This document shows, one piece after another, positions 1 through 14,707 of a DNA stretch of 38,033 bases. The notes beneath the pieces are model-generated. The model saw only the letters and a program-made list of their open reading frames with translations. It did no database searches and was not told the DNA's origin. This stretch comes from Pholiota molesta. Its lineage: Eukaryota; Basidiomycota; Agaricomycetes; Agaricales; Strophariaceae. The DNA is taken from NCBI GenBank assembly GCA_014925825.1, contig JACGCK010000333.1:1-38033 (forward strand), read 5' to 3'. The position numbers and the translations under genes were made by a program. Position 1 is the stretch's first letter. Each line of letters starts with the position of its first letter.

Positions 1-1014
1 TAGCCAACTTTGCCCCGACTTCCAGCCCAACTTTTACCCCGTGGGAACGCATAAGTTGGCCCAACTTTGTAAATCGTGCTCGGGAGCACGATTTCCAGCC
101 CGACCTATTTAGGTCCCGACTTCGCCTGTCCGACTTTCCACTTGCCTTGTCCGTAGTGTCTGTAACTTTGAGTTTCTTAGTGAGGTTTTTGTATTGAACT
201 TGCAACTTACACTCAGTTGGAACATTATGTCTGACTGTCATGGTAGTACATTACAGTACAATTGTTTATTCCTTTGCTCTCGGGTTTTTAAACCCAAATA
301 AAAATTTTGGTCAAGTAGCACATGCAGAAATTTTACTGAATAGTCTGACTCCATGCTACCCCTCTGCACCTCGTCAATCTAACATCGGCTGGAGGGAAAA
401 TGCGCTAAGATGAGGACCATATGAGGATTTTTGCGACCTTATGTGAATTACATATGGTTTTTTCATGTGTAGTGCTGTGGCCATATGTTTATTATCTGAG
501 CCCATATGTTTTCTATTTGAGCCCGTATGTGGTACGCTGCGTTGGTCTGTGGTAGAAACACTTTTATTATTTTATACACGGGCTAATAATACACATTTTG
601 CTCATATTCATATTATGTGTCTGTCTGCGTCGTTCTGCGATTCCTCTGCGCGCTTATGCCATCTCTCTCTCTTGCGTCCCATCCCTTCCTTCTCCTGCTC
701 GGAGGTCATCTTATCGTTGAGTGCGGCAGTCCCAGTTCCGGAGTTTGAATATGGCAGCAGGTGGACCGTAGGAGTAGGGACGATGGGGACAACAAGGGAA
801 GGACTGGGGAGGGAAAACAATTCCAAATCTCAGGGCATCATATTTATACCTACGTGAGATAAGTTCCAACTTTTAGTTTGAGAAGTTGGGGAACCACCCC
901 GGGTGTTTCACAGTAAAGTTGCAATAAAGTGTCCAACTTATGCCCACTTAACTTTTAAATCGGAGAGAAAAGTCGGGCAAAAGTCGGGCTAAAGTTGGCT
1001 ACCGTGAAACACCC
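1..1014. mobile_element. Non-autonomous DNA transposon with long imperfect terminal inverted repeats
   Basis: The first bases (TAGCCAACTTTGCCCCGACTT) reappear inverted at 979-1000, and the similarity continues inward for about 70-90 bases with gaps, for example the shared GCATAAGTTGG near 50-60 and 935-945. Past the right repeat lies TACCGTGAAACACCC (1000-1014), whose inverse copy GGGTGTTTCACAGTA sits at 901-915, so the right end is itself a 114-bp palindromic unit. The true left tip probably lies about 13 bases before the window. Near the left end are two hairpins: 71-81 with 84-94 (11-bp perfect arms, 2-nt loop) and GACCTATTTAGGTC at about 102-115. The interior has short direct repeats around CCCATATG (480-532) and one 130-codon open frame (465-857) with no resemblance to a transposase. 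The inverted structure is seen directly; superfamily is not assigned because the left target-site copy is outside the window. Confidence 0.7.
901..1014. repeat. 114-bp unit with 15-bp terminal inverted repeats inside the transposon end
   Basis: GGGTGTTTCACAGTA at 901-915 is matched by TACCGTGAAACACCC at 1000-1014, a 15-bp inverted repeat with one mismatch. It could be a solo small MITE, or a nested or duplicated terminus of the larger element. Confidence 0.65.
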
Positions 1015-1210
1015 TATTGAGATTGCTACCCGGCCCGTTAGGCCGTTGAGGTTTCTCCAGGCTCCTGGGAGCTCTTGGGAAGTACTGCCGCACAGCTTAC
1101 CTTCAATCTTGTGCACCAACTAACCTCGTAATTTCAACTCTTGAATCCAAATTTTTCGATGATCAACTGATACATTCATGCGATTTGTATAACTCAAGTA
1201 ACATATCGGA

Positions 1211-3186
1211 ATGGATGTTGAATCATCTCCGATTCTCCGTCTACCCCCCGAACTTTTACTTCTAGTTCTGGAGATTCTAGATATTCCAGACATCCTCCAT
1301 GTCCGTCAGGTGAGTCCTAAATACAACCTCACCCTCTCTGTCAATCCTTACGAAGATTAGACATGCAGAGCTCTTTCTAAGGCCACATATGAACGGTCCA
1401 TTTGGATAAAAAAGTTAGAAGAACAGGAGACCTATCTTCCACTTCCCACCGAACTTCTCAATGCATATCGTCATGAAGACAGACATTTGCATGCATATTC
1501 TGACAGTACCATTGAATCCATCACCACGAACGCAGCGCGTGTGTCGAATATGTGGCAGCGTCCTCGTTTGGCCTTATCCTATAGGTTGGAACGAGGGCAA
1601 GTTGGAAAAACGTTGATGGGAATGAAACTGTTTCTGGACCGATGGTTAATAATCGTATATTACGAAGGTGCTGCGTATCTTTATGATACTCAACCAGTGC
1701 ATCACCCTGTTCAATCTTCTGTTCCTGTGTCGCAATTCGAATCTACAGGGAGAACGAACACGAACTATAGACCCATTCTTCGTGCCGAGCTTTTCCTCGA
1801 ATCCGGATTATGGATAACACATGTCGCAGCCGTTGACTCTGCGGAACAAAAGATCTTTCTCTCCCTATCGCGCTCTGTTCCGTCAGTCCTTCATTTATCA
1901 TAACTCCCCAAATGCCAGGCTGATGATCTATTTTATTTTATTTTTCCCATAGGCCACATATGGTGCAAATATACGAAGTGAACCTAACCCTCCTTGCTTC
2001 TCATTCCCTTTTCATTCCAAATGCATTTCGACTTGCCAAATCAATATTGCTGCCATTATATAAAGTCATTCGAGCGATAGAACCAATGCAAGGCTTAGTT
2101 GCTTTGTCGACGTCTGGCGTTGTAGAATTGGTCAAATGGGACGAATGGAACTCTAACTTAGACGACACCATGGGCAGAAAATTAATTAGAGTAAATCCGG
2201 ATGACTTAGAGGGTTTGGTATGTGACAACGCCGTTCCACCAATTCACTGACTTAACTATGACATCGTAGTGGAATGGGATCATTGCAGTTCATTTCTTAG
2301 GCCCTTATGTCCTTATCTTCAGAACCCGATCTTTGGAAATCCACAAATACCCCACTGCTCTCCCTACCATCCCTGAATCAGAATCTCGACCCGTCTTCAA
2401 ACATATGTTCTCCATGACCTACCGCGAAGTGTCATTCTCTCAGACTATCATTTCCCAACACCCCATCTCTGAAACCGAAACATACGAAACAACCCTCTTT
2501 GCGTATGATGTGATACAGGGATTGTTCCATTACATCGTCCGAGTTCAAGCCTCAGTCTCAAATGCAAATGAGCTGCCTCCATCGCTCGACGTTATATTGA
2601 CTGGCGTATATCCCCTTGCACCTGGTCTTCACAGCCCGAACTTATATATACCCCTTGCTTCTGAAGTCGAGACACCATCGAAGCCCGTCACATATTCGGC
2701 GAATTTTACGCCTTCCCCTTCGCCGACTCCCACCTTTTCTCATACCCATGCTCATGTCCCGGGGTCATCTTCTACCATACGTTTGACTCAAGGAGGGCAA
2801 TTTGATGATGGCTCTCGCGGATTTCTGAGTACTCATGCCATTGGTTCTCAGGGAAAACGCGGAATCTGGATCGAGCGAAAGAGGTCGAGCACTCTCAGAG
2901 AAATACAAGTCTGGAGTCATACATCGCCTTCATTCATATTATCCTATAAAGATCAATTATCCACTAAGAAGACATGCGCTATCGAGATCCCAAGGAGAGT
3001 TGTGTATTCACTATATTCTTACGACTTAAGAGGTATATATATATATTTCTTCTCTTCCATGGAAACGATCGTTGATGTCGCTTTTCACTAGACGATATCA
3101 CCTGTTGCACTTTTGGAGAATTAAGTGGAAATATTTTCCTGGGACATCGCTCCGGGGATGTTTCTATTCTCGAGCTACAAGCTTAA
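1211..3186 (+). CDS. F-box protein with probable beta-propeller-like C-terminal region
   Basis: Exons 1211-1309, 1361-1881, 1953-2217, 2270-3032 and 3092-3186 join in frame with canonical GT-AG introns and give 580 residues. Residues 11-47 form a clear F-box: LPPELLLLVLEILDIPDIL, then HVRQTCRALSKAT and SIWIKKL across the first intron. F-box proteins bind Skp1 and act as substrate receptors of SCF ubiquitin ligases. The rest is a long beta-rich region without cysteine-rich or catalytic motifs, ending in GNIFLGHRSGDVSILEL, which reads like a propeller blade; that part is inference. The F-box is split by the first intron at a CAG/ACA boundary. The ATG at 1211 is the only start that leads into the F-box. 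The last exon is short; a further downstream exon cannot be excluded because peptide-like sequence continues to about 3300. Confidence 0.8.
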
Positions 3187-3539
3187 GAAAAGTCACCTGC
3201 CATCCCTTTTCCAGAATTTTTGGTACGGCGATCTCATATCCGGGTTGCTCATGCCTCGAGGATTTGGGAATCATGGACTTTGGATTGGACTCAAAGGGCT
3301 TTTATCATATGTGGTGTGTAGTAATCGTGTAGTAATCGTTGTGTTGTAAGTAGAATAGTGGCGGAATCTAATCGGCTACCTAAAATAGTCATCAGTTTTG
3401 ATGTTAGATAAGATTGCGCCGAAGATTGATTTTTGTAGTCGGCCATCACATAAGTACTTGTAAACTTAGACCGCTACCATGGCACAACCTATTGGTTCGT
3501 AATCTCGTCAATTCAAGAGAGAGAAACACATTAAATTCC
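3187..3539. other. Intergenic region / 5' leader of the ATIC gene, with a short upstream ORF
   Basis: No gene is seen here apart from transcript ends. An ATG in good context (ACCATGG) at 3479 opens a 7-codon frame ending with TAA at 3500-3502, 37 bases before the ATIC start codon. Whether it lies in the mRNA cannot be told from sequence. Confidence 0.5.
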
Positions 3540-5660
3540 ATGGGTGGTGTTGCAGCTTTGTTGTCTGTTTATGACAAAACCGATCTCTTGGATCTCGCGA
3601 AGGGCCTCCAGGGCGCTGGTGTCCGTCTCCTAGGTTCAGGAGGAACGGCCAAGAAAATCAGAGAAGCAGGAATCCCAATTGAGTGGGTGCACCGTGTATA
3701 TCACTGAAATTATCTCTGATTTTATCACCCAGGGACGTTTCAGATATCACTAAAGCCCCAGAAATGCTTGGAGGCAGAGTGAAGACTCTGCATCCTGCAG
3801 TCCACGGAGGTTCGTTTCTTCTTATCACTCACACAGTTCTCGAGATACAATGGCTCTATAGGTATCCTTGCTAGGAACATTGAGTCCGACGAGAAGGATC
3901 TCCAAGCTCAGGGCATCTCCCCCATCTCCATCGTCGTGTGCAACCTCTACCCCTTCACGGACACGATCTCGAAGCCTGGATGCACCCTCGCAGACGCCGT
4001 TGAGGAGATCGATATCGGAGGCGTTACCCTCCTGCGCGCAGCAGCCAAGAACCACGCGCGTGTGTCTGTTCTCTCCGATCCCGCCGACTACAAGGAGTTT
4101 GTCGAGGCGTTCACCCAAGGCCAAGGCGATGTGGGCCAAAATTTGAGGAGTAAGCTCGCCTTGAAGGCGTTCGAGATGACGTCCCAGTATGACGATGCTA
4201 TTAGCGGCTATTTCAGGGAACAGTACGCAAGCGCAGAGTTGCCAGAGGACAAGTTGGCCGCTCCTGTGCAGCGAATTGCTCTGAGGTATGGCGCCAACCC
4301 TCATCAAAAGCCTGCCCAGGCCTTTGTTACTGAAGGGAAACTTCCATTCAAAGGTACTTGGCAATTCTTATCTCTCATTTTATCTCGATACTAATAAGGC
4401 ACTGTAGTGCTTTGCGGTTCGCCTGGATATATCAATCTCCTCGATGCCCTCAATGCATATGCCCTCGTCAAAGAATTGCAAGATGCTCTTGACCTCCCTG
4501 CTGCTGCATCATTCAAGCACGTCTCTCCTGCTGGCGCCGCCGTCGGTATTGAGCTCAATGAGACCGAGAAGAAGGTATATGGAGTGGATGACCTCAAGGA
4601 GCCTCTGACACCTTTGGCATCTGCCTATGCTCGTGCTCGAGGTGAGCACCAGCGGTTCTAAGCCAGTGCATTACTGAATTTTATTCTCCACAGGCGCCGA
4701 TCGCATGTCATCCTTCGGTGACTTTGTCGCGTTATCCGCGCCTTGCGACCTTGCTACTGCCAAGATCATTTCCCGTGAAGTTTCGGACGGCATTATCGCG
4801 CCGGGATATTCCTCCGAGGCTCTGGATGTCCTCAGCAAGAAGAAGGCCGGAAAATACTGCGTTCTTGAGGTGCGCACCGTTAATCGTTAATAAAAGTACC
4901 AACTCATGCATTTTCCTAGATCGATCCTACTTACGTGCCCGAAGAAGTCGAGACCAAGCAGGTGTATGGAGTGCACCTCCGCCAGAAGAGGAACGATTGC
5001 AAGATCGACAGCAAACTCTTCGAGAATATTGTCACCCAAAACAAGGAGGTGGGTCCACAGACTCTGCTTATGTCAAAAAGCGAATACTCAATGAACCGTT
5101 TCACCAAAGGTTCCCGCCGGCGCCATCACTGACTTGATTGTAGCCACTTTGGCCCTCAAATATACCCAATCCAACAGTGTTGCGTATGCGTTCCATGGCT
5201 CGATCATTGGAATCGGCGCAGGTCAACAATCGCGCATCCACTGTACACGTCTCGCGGGCGGCAAAGCTGACCTCTGGTGGCTCCGCCATCACCCCCGTGT
5301 CCTTGCCCTGCGTTCAAGAAAGGGGTCAAGCGCGCTGAGAAGGCGAACGCTATCGACCTGTATGTCTCCGGCGAAGTACTCGAGGGCGGTGAGAAGGAGC
5401 ATTGGGAGAGCCTGTTCGAGGGAGCCGTAGAGCCTCTCACCGACGCGGAGAAAAAGGAGTGGGCGGTCAAACTTGACGGCGTCGCTTGCTCGAGCGATGC
5501 ATTCTTCCCCTTCCCTGATAACGTTCATCGCGCAAGGAAGAGCGGTGTGCGGTACCTCGCGGCGCCCAGTGGAAGCGTCATGGACGAAGAGTGCATTAAG
5601 GCTGCCAATGAGCACGGCATAGTCTTTGCGCATACTTCGTTGAGATTGTTCCACCATTAA
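3540..5660 (+). CDS. ADE17: Bifunctional AICAR transformylase / IMP cyclohydrolase (one frame break)
   Basis: This enzyme catalyses the last two steps of de novo purine synthesis: formylation of AICAR with 10-formyl-THF, then ring closure to IMP, in the cytosol. Exons are 3540-3682, 3733-3809, 3862-4353, 4408-4641, 4694-4869, 4920-5048 and 5110-5660; phases match at every junction. About 600 residues are encoded, against 592 in human ATIC. The N-terminal IMPCH part shows [23 protein letters not shown] and AAAKNHARV. The AICARFT part shows [23 protein letters not shown] (the catalytic Lys-His pair), [39 protein letters not shown] and a C-terminus LRLFHH identical to vertebrate ATIC. The frame breaks at about 5311: [12 protein letters not shown] is followed one frame later by [10 protein letters not shown]. 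Restoring one G (CGT to CGGT) repairs it, so an assembly error is more likely than a dead gene. The gene is tail-to-tail with the next gene, 99 bp apart. Confidence 0.93.
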
Positions 5661-5759
5661 AACATCCCGGTGCGAGGGATTATGAATGAGAGAAGTCTAT
5701 ATACATAAATGTGTCATGCCGTATTTTGTGTTTCTGTCTGTGGAATAGTCGTTATTGGT

Positions 5760-6857
5760 TTATATGGCAGCTTTGTCGTTCTGCTTTGAAGATTCCCTTT
5801 CGGTCATCAAATCTCGTCCCCATGCCTGGACCTGCGGATGCTGTAGTTTAGGGATGCTGCTATCAAAAAACCCTTGCAAACTGGCATTATGAGCCTTTTC
5901 ATATTCAAGAGCTAAATATGCACCATCAGCGCTGTTCGGGATGGAAGGCTTGCATATTGAATAATACCTTGTGAAGCCATCTCAAAGCGATCAAGATCTA
6001 TAGCATACATCCCATAAGAAACAGGGCATTCGCGAAATTGAAAAAGCCGTACCTTTCACAAATTTGGCTTCTGCTGACTTTCCATCTTCGTACTCCTGTC
6101 GACTAGAGGTAAGGAATTCCCCCTTTGTATTATGACAATGTGGTACTTACCAACCACAGAGAATTGATTTTCTGAGCGGCAGGAGTATCATGCAACATGT
6201 CGTGCACAAAATTATGCATAGCCTCGGATTCCAAACGATGTTTTTCTGCCTTTGGTATCCCCTCTCTAGGGGCAATGTCTCCTACTAAGAATCAATGAGT
6301 AACGGTCAGTTCTCGCTGACACAAAAGCTATGTGGATTTGGCCTTCCTACCTTGGGCTTCAGCGAGATCATGAACTAGAGCCATCATTACACATCTGTGA
6401 GGTTAAAACTGTCGTTATTTAATCTGAGCAGAGCGGCGACGATCATTGCACCAACTTGGAAATATCGAGGTTCGAGTCTTCAGAAAGCATGGCGAGTATG
6501 GCCATTCGATACATATGGTCAGATATGCTAATTTTGGTTTCATTAGCTTCATATTGTATCATGGGAAGAATGAGCCGGGGACACACCTCTCAGGATTTGG
6601 AATCTACGAGCCTTTAATCGCATTTCTGAGAGGGATATCCGACAGTCATACCTGGTGATCTATCCATCCAGTACGTTTTTGAGTCTGCCATCATTTCTTT
6701 AATGACATGAGAGAAACTGCGCCACACCAAGCAAACTAACCTTGAGCCGTTCAAGAATGTGAATAAAAGCGATTCTGTCCTTGGCTGTTTCTCCAGTTGG
6801 TTTGTATAGAGGGGGGAAGACGCGCTGTGAGACCGGTGCAGATGTACTGGTCTGCAT
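5760..6857 (-). CDS. HDDC2: HD-domain 5'-deoxynucleotidase, HDDC2 / YfbR family
   Basis: Reading leftward, nine exons (6857-6741, 6684-6652, 6603-6587, 6527-6456, 6394-6351, 6284-6151, 6095-6053, 5997-5968, 5911-5760) join in frame at every junction and give 213 residues, close to human HDDC2 (204). Family features appear in order: ERLKTQKRTGWIDHQ, NPESISDHMYRMAILAML with metal-ligand His60, MALVHDLAEAQVGDIAP with the His88-Asp89 pair that names the family, IPKAEKHRLESEAM, then SAEAKFVKDLDRFEMASQA and LQGFFDSS near the C-terminus. HD-domain enzymes of this group remove phosphate from (deoxy)nucleoside monophosphates; the yeast relatives are YBR242W and YGL101W. Every exon is small (the third is 17 nt, the longest 152 nt), so a simple ORF scan misses the gene. 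Identity is strong; substrate is inferred from family. Confidence 0.9.
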
Positions 6858-7094
6858 ATTTGTTCTTCCTTTGTTGTTCTGTCAGGTCAACTGCGATCCT
6901 AAAGTTTTATTATATCTAGTGTTGCTCAAGTGAGTCGACGATGATAAGTATAGTAGAGGATCAAGTTGACTGTCGAGACCAAGCATGCGACGCAAATATA
7001 TGTATGACGTGACCAGCATTGCTTTATTTGGCATTGCTAACCTGCAGCCTCCGTTTCAAAGGCTGAAGCTATTTTTAACCCAACCAGTTAGTTT
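6858..7094. other. Upstream region of the HDDC2 gene
   Basis: AT-rich non-coding sequence between the HDDC2 start codon and the left end of the CACTA-like element. I see no gene. Confidence 0.5.
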
Positions 7095-7147
7095 CACGGC
7101 GGACATTCAACTGTCAAGTCGGGCCGCCGCTTGCGCTGTTAGGTTAT
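7095..7147 (+). repeat. Left terminal inverted repeat of the CACTA-like element
   Basis: Matches the inverse of 7960-8012; the first 23 bases are identical. Confidence 0.8.
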
Positions 7148-7959
7148 GCAGATATTTCCGGCAACTATGCATTTGTTAGGTCACAATAAAAGCTGTCACG
7201 CAATTTTGTTTCTGCTCGACGCTCGTACGCACTTTCTTCCGTTCATATCAGGACGCCCTGTGCAAAAATTTGCGCCATACACCCTTCTGTTTCTTAGGAC
7301 AATTATTCAGTGCATATTTAGCCCCGATTTTTTGCACATCCTACACAGAGTTCATGGCAATATATTCTATAACTAGTCCCCAAATTCGGAATTCCCGTTC
7401 CTCGAATGATCAAGTAAATATTTAGTAGATTCCGCGTCCACCTGTTGATATTGTGAACACTCAGCAAATTTTCAACCATGCTAGAACCAATACATGATGA
7501 TATTCATGGGCTTTCATATTGACTAAGTGAGGGGTCATTATCTTTCTTTCCTTCTATAAATTTATAAATATTAGTCAATTTGTATATGTACAGCATTAAA
7601 CATATGTAATAAACGAGTCATTATATATACAGCATCTAAGATACAATGATTCGACACAAAAATTCGCCTCAGATGCAACGAAAGCTGCAAGGTATGACAT
7701 CTATACCTTTTGATCCAGTTATGATGCATAAAAAGCCGGGGACCCGAGCCCAATTCCCAAATGAAGGTGACTAGATGAGAAGTTACAATTTCTAAACTCT
7801 ATAGATGTACGAAAGCGAGGCCGCTCACCCAGAAGCTGGACTTGAAGAAACCAAACTGCTTGAACGATAGTATGATATTCATCCGTCAAAGAGGAAAATG
7901 TGACATCTCCTAATTGTGACCGGCAACATGACATTATATAACTCATAGGTTAACTCTGT

Positions 7960-8012
7960 ATCACATAACAGCGCAAGAAACGGCCCGAATTGACAGTTGA
8001 ATGTCCGCCGTG
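7960..8012 (-). repeat. Right terminal inverted repeat of the CACTA-like element
   Basis: Inverse copy of 7095-7147, ending GTCCGCCGTG. Confidence 0.8.
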
Positions 8013-8288
8013 TTTGCCTCGACACCCGCCTCCCCAACGCCATTACCAATTTTGTTACCAGTCGATTGGTCCGACTGTGGTTCCGATCGTAAAACTACCA
8101 GGAGTAACCGGAGATGCTTGACGTATGACCTTAAGCATCGCGGTAGTAAGTACTTCCTTGAGCCATATCTATTCGACTTTGCCTCCATTACCGTATTGCG
8201 TCCTATATTTCGACCACAAACTCTAGGTTGGAGGTGATCTCGCGTGCAATACGGCAGTAAAATCCCCAGTTATTCTTATTAGCGGGCC

Positions 8289-10657
<2,369 letters not shown>

Positions 10658-10905
10658 AATCAATTTGTAGCCATCTGGATGTGTAGTGTGTAATATGTAG
10701 ATGGAAGTTCGGGCCGGAGCTGCATCCAACATGGAGAGGTCACCGGATAATTGGACAGGACCTGATGTCTGCACTCAGGTGGTCAGCTCTTCTCCGTTCC
10801 TGTCCCGCTCCAAGATGGGCGCTGGGAAATATAAAGCTCCCTGTGCGATGCCCCGCCTGGCAACTCCCCCACATTTCCCCCACCCCCGTATTCCGTTCCA
10901 TCCAA

Positions 10906-12997
<2,092 letters not shown>

Positions 12998-14178
12998 GCG
13001 TCTCAGTTTGATCTCAGTCCTTACAACATCTGCAAATCTCTGAAGTGCTTTCTCTGAGCATTGGTTATTTATTTCTCGTTTATCTCTTTGTATATCTGAC
13101 TCTGGGACCTTGTATACTACTACATCCCATTATGCCACAAAGGAAAGGAAAATATATCCAATTATATAACGCAAGTGTAGTTCATGCCAACCAAACTAAT
13201 CCAATAACATTACAACGTCTCTGAGGCTGTAGCTTCTTCCGGGCGTAGCACTCAACGACGTCGAGCGCGCAATACTTTAACAGAGATCGTCATGCCTTGG
13301 ATCTTGCACTGTCGCACAGCGGCGGCAGCTCTTGGGCAGCTCAAGAACCTCGCACAGCCGGCATGTGGAATGACAAACTCGTCGAGCGGGAGCGGCAAAT
13401 TTCAAGTTTGTGAATCATGACCATCTGGAGGACTTCAAATTTGCCTTGCGATAGTCGAGTTCTCGTTGAAAGCTCACATGGGAATAGCGGAAAGAACGGT
13501 TGTGGTAGTCAAGAAAATGGCGAGAATCGAAATCGTTCTTACTCGGTACCCTCAGCCTTAACTTTTAGAATGAAAATAAAATGTAAACAAAAATCAGAGT
13601 GAGACGTCAGTGTTGAGAAAGTATTTGAGTACTGAGCGAGAACACACGAAAATAGCTGATTTGGAGTCCAGAACGGCCATAGTAGTCGAGAAATTTCACC
13701 AGATCCTAGATTTTTTTGTACGGTACCAGGGCGGTAGCGTCCTATAGACCATTAGAAAGGGCAACGACGATGGTGGAGGAAATTTGAGATCTGCTTGAGA
13801 AATCGCGCGAAAACGGCTGATTTGGCGACGAGAACGGCCGCGGTGATCCAGAAAATCGAGACGTGACACTGCATGGACAACCAGAAGTCATCATTGCATG
13901 ACGCCCTCTGCGTACATGTTTAGGAGTGCAGACAGGAGGAAACAAGTCGATAGAGTATGCGGTTGAAGAGATATCCCCGTCACTCAGTGAGAAGATACAA
14001 GATCTGGTGTGCAGACGCCACTGAAAACGGCAATAGCATCATCTGATTTATATATAGCTCACAAAATCGCCGTCTATAGGAACAACACTGAATATCTGTT
14101 TTCACACTCAAAGACCAAATCATGCGCCACACAATTTGCCAAATCGTTCCAATCGAACTTGAACAACTCCTCCACGTG
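12998..14178. other. Gene-poor region with degenerate repeats
   Basis: About 1.2 kb without a recognisable gene. It holds an inverted repeat (GGCAAATTTCAAG at 13394-13406 with its near-inverse at 13433-13445) and diverged direct repeats near 13490, 13634-13680 and 13795-13839. The last two share CGAAAA, GCTGATTTGG and AGAACGGCC in the same order with 158-bp spacing. The first part is probably the 3' end of the glycerol kinase transcript. Confidence 0.5.
13634..13839. repeat. Two diverged direct repeat copies, 158-bp period, possible third copy near 13490
   Basis: 13634-13680 and 13795-13839 align over about 45 bases with scattered differences. A weaker copy with AGAACGGTTGTGGTAGTCAAGAAAA starts near 13491. 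They may be remnants of a decayed element. Confidence 0.4.
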
Positions 14179-14433
14179 CTAGCTTGGTTTTGTCTGGGGA
14201 ATTAATCCGAGCTGGTCAGTGTTCCTGCAGCAGAGGAACTTGTAGCCGGTCCAGCAGGCAGCAGGCGCCGTCGCCGCAGGAGGCTGAGGGAGCCGCGCTC
14301 AGCCAGTTCGGAGTATGTAGCCCGTTGGACAAGAGCCAGCGCAGAAAGGGGCGGTGCCGTCCCAGTAGCAGCCTGGGGGAGCTGGGCCGTCCTCCTCGGA
14401 CTGGTGGCCGGCGCTTGTTCTATCGTACTTAGT
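14179..14433 (-). pseudogene. Broken gene for a small cysteine-rich domain
   Basis: On the minus strand one frame reads CYWDGTAPFCAGSCPTGYI (from 14370 leftward) and then meets a TGA at 14299-14301. An adjacent frame reads SASCGDGACC. The first frame then resumes as CWTGYKFLCCRNTD before a TAG at 14179. A 7-bp tandem duplication (CCTGCTG twice, within 14251-14265) lies at the second frame change; removing one copy joins GDGAC to WTGYK. The Cys spacing resembles small cysteine-rich proteins I associate with basidiomycetes, but I cannot name the family. There is no start codon or signal peptide in the piece, so upstream exons may be missing. The base composition is much more GC-rich than the flanks. 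It could be a true relic or a gene damaged by sequence errors. Confidence 0.45.
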
Positions 14434-14707
14434 TTATGTAGCTCTGGAAAACCGTATCGGCATGAAAATTGGAAATGCTACGCCAATCTCGCTGCGCAGT
14501 AGTGATATCTCTCCGAAGTTCCTCTTGCTCTTCCCTGTACGGAAGACAATGGCATCGGCTAACCTACTATGCTCGTAGGACTCTCCATCCACCTGGCGAG
14601 GAGCAAGTTAGGCAAAAGCGAGGAGTGTACAATTTGGACAGTCAGTTCACGGTAATTGTAAATGACCAAATCCTAAAGTACAGGGTTGGTATTCGTACGC
14701 TGAACAT
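14434..14707. other. Intergenic / 3' flank of the DBP9 gene
   Basis: No supported gene; open frames here do not continue into recognisable protein. Confidence 0.45.

Larger units (their letters stand above)
7095..8012. mobile_element. CACTA-like non-autonomous DNA element with about 53-bp terminal inverted repeats
   Basis: The left end (7095-7147) begins CACGGCGGACATTCAACTGT and the right end (7960-8012) carries the same sequence inverted. About 53 bp match with a handful of differences. Both tips are flanked by TTT (7092-7094 and 8013-8015), a possible 3-bp target-site duplication. Termini starting CAC with 3-bp duplications are typical of CACTA/EnSpm (CMC) elements. The 918-bp interior is AT-rich and I see no transposase, so it would need a helper in trans. 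The inverted repeat is direct observation; the superfamily is inference, because TTT is a weak duplication. Confidence 0.7.

Noticed and set aside
465..857. 130-codon open frame inside the first transposon
   Set aside because: No transposase motif, low-complexity content and no splice partners; most likely chance.
5310..5331. Possible 22-nt intron in the ATIC gene to explain the frame break
   Set aside because: Far below a workable intron length and it does not restore frame.
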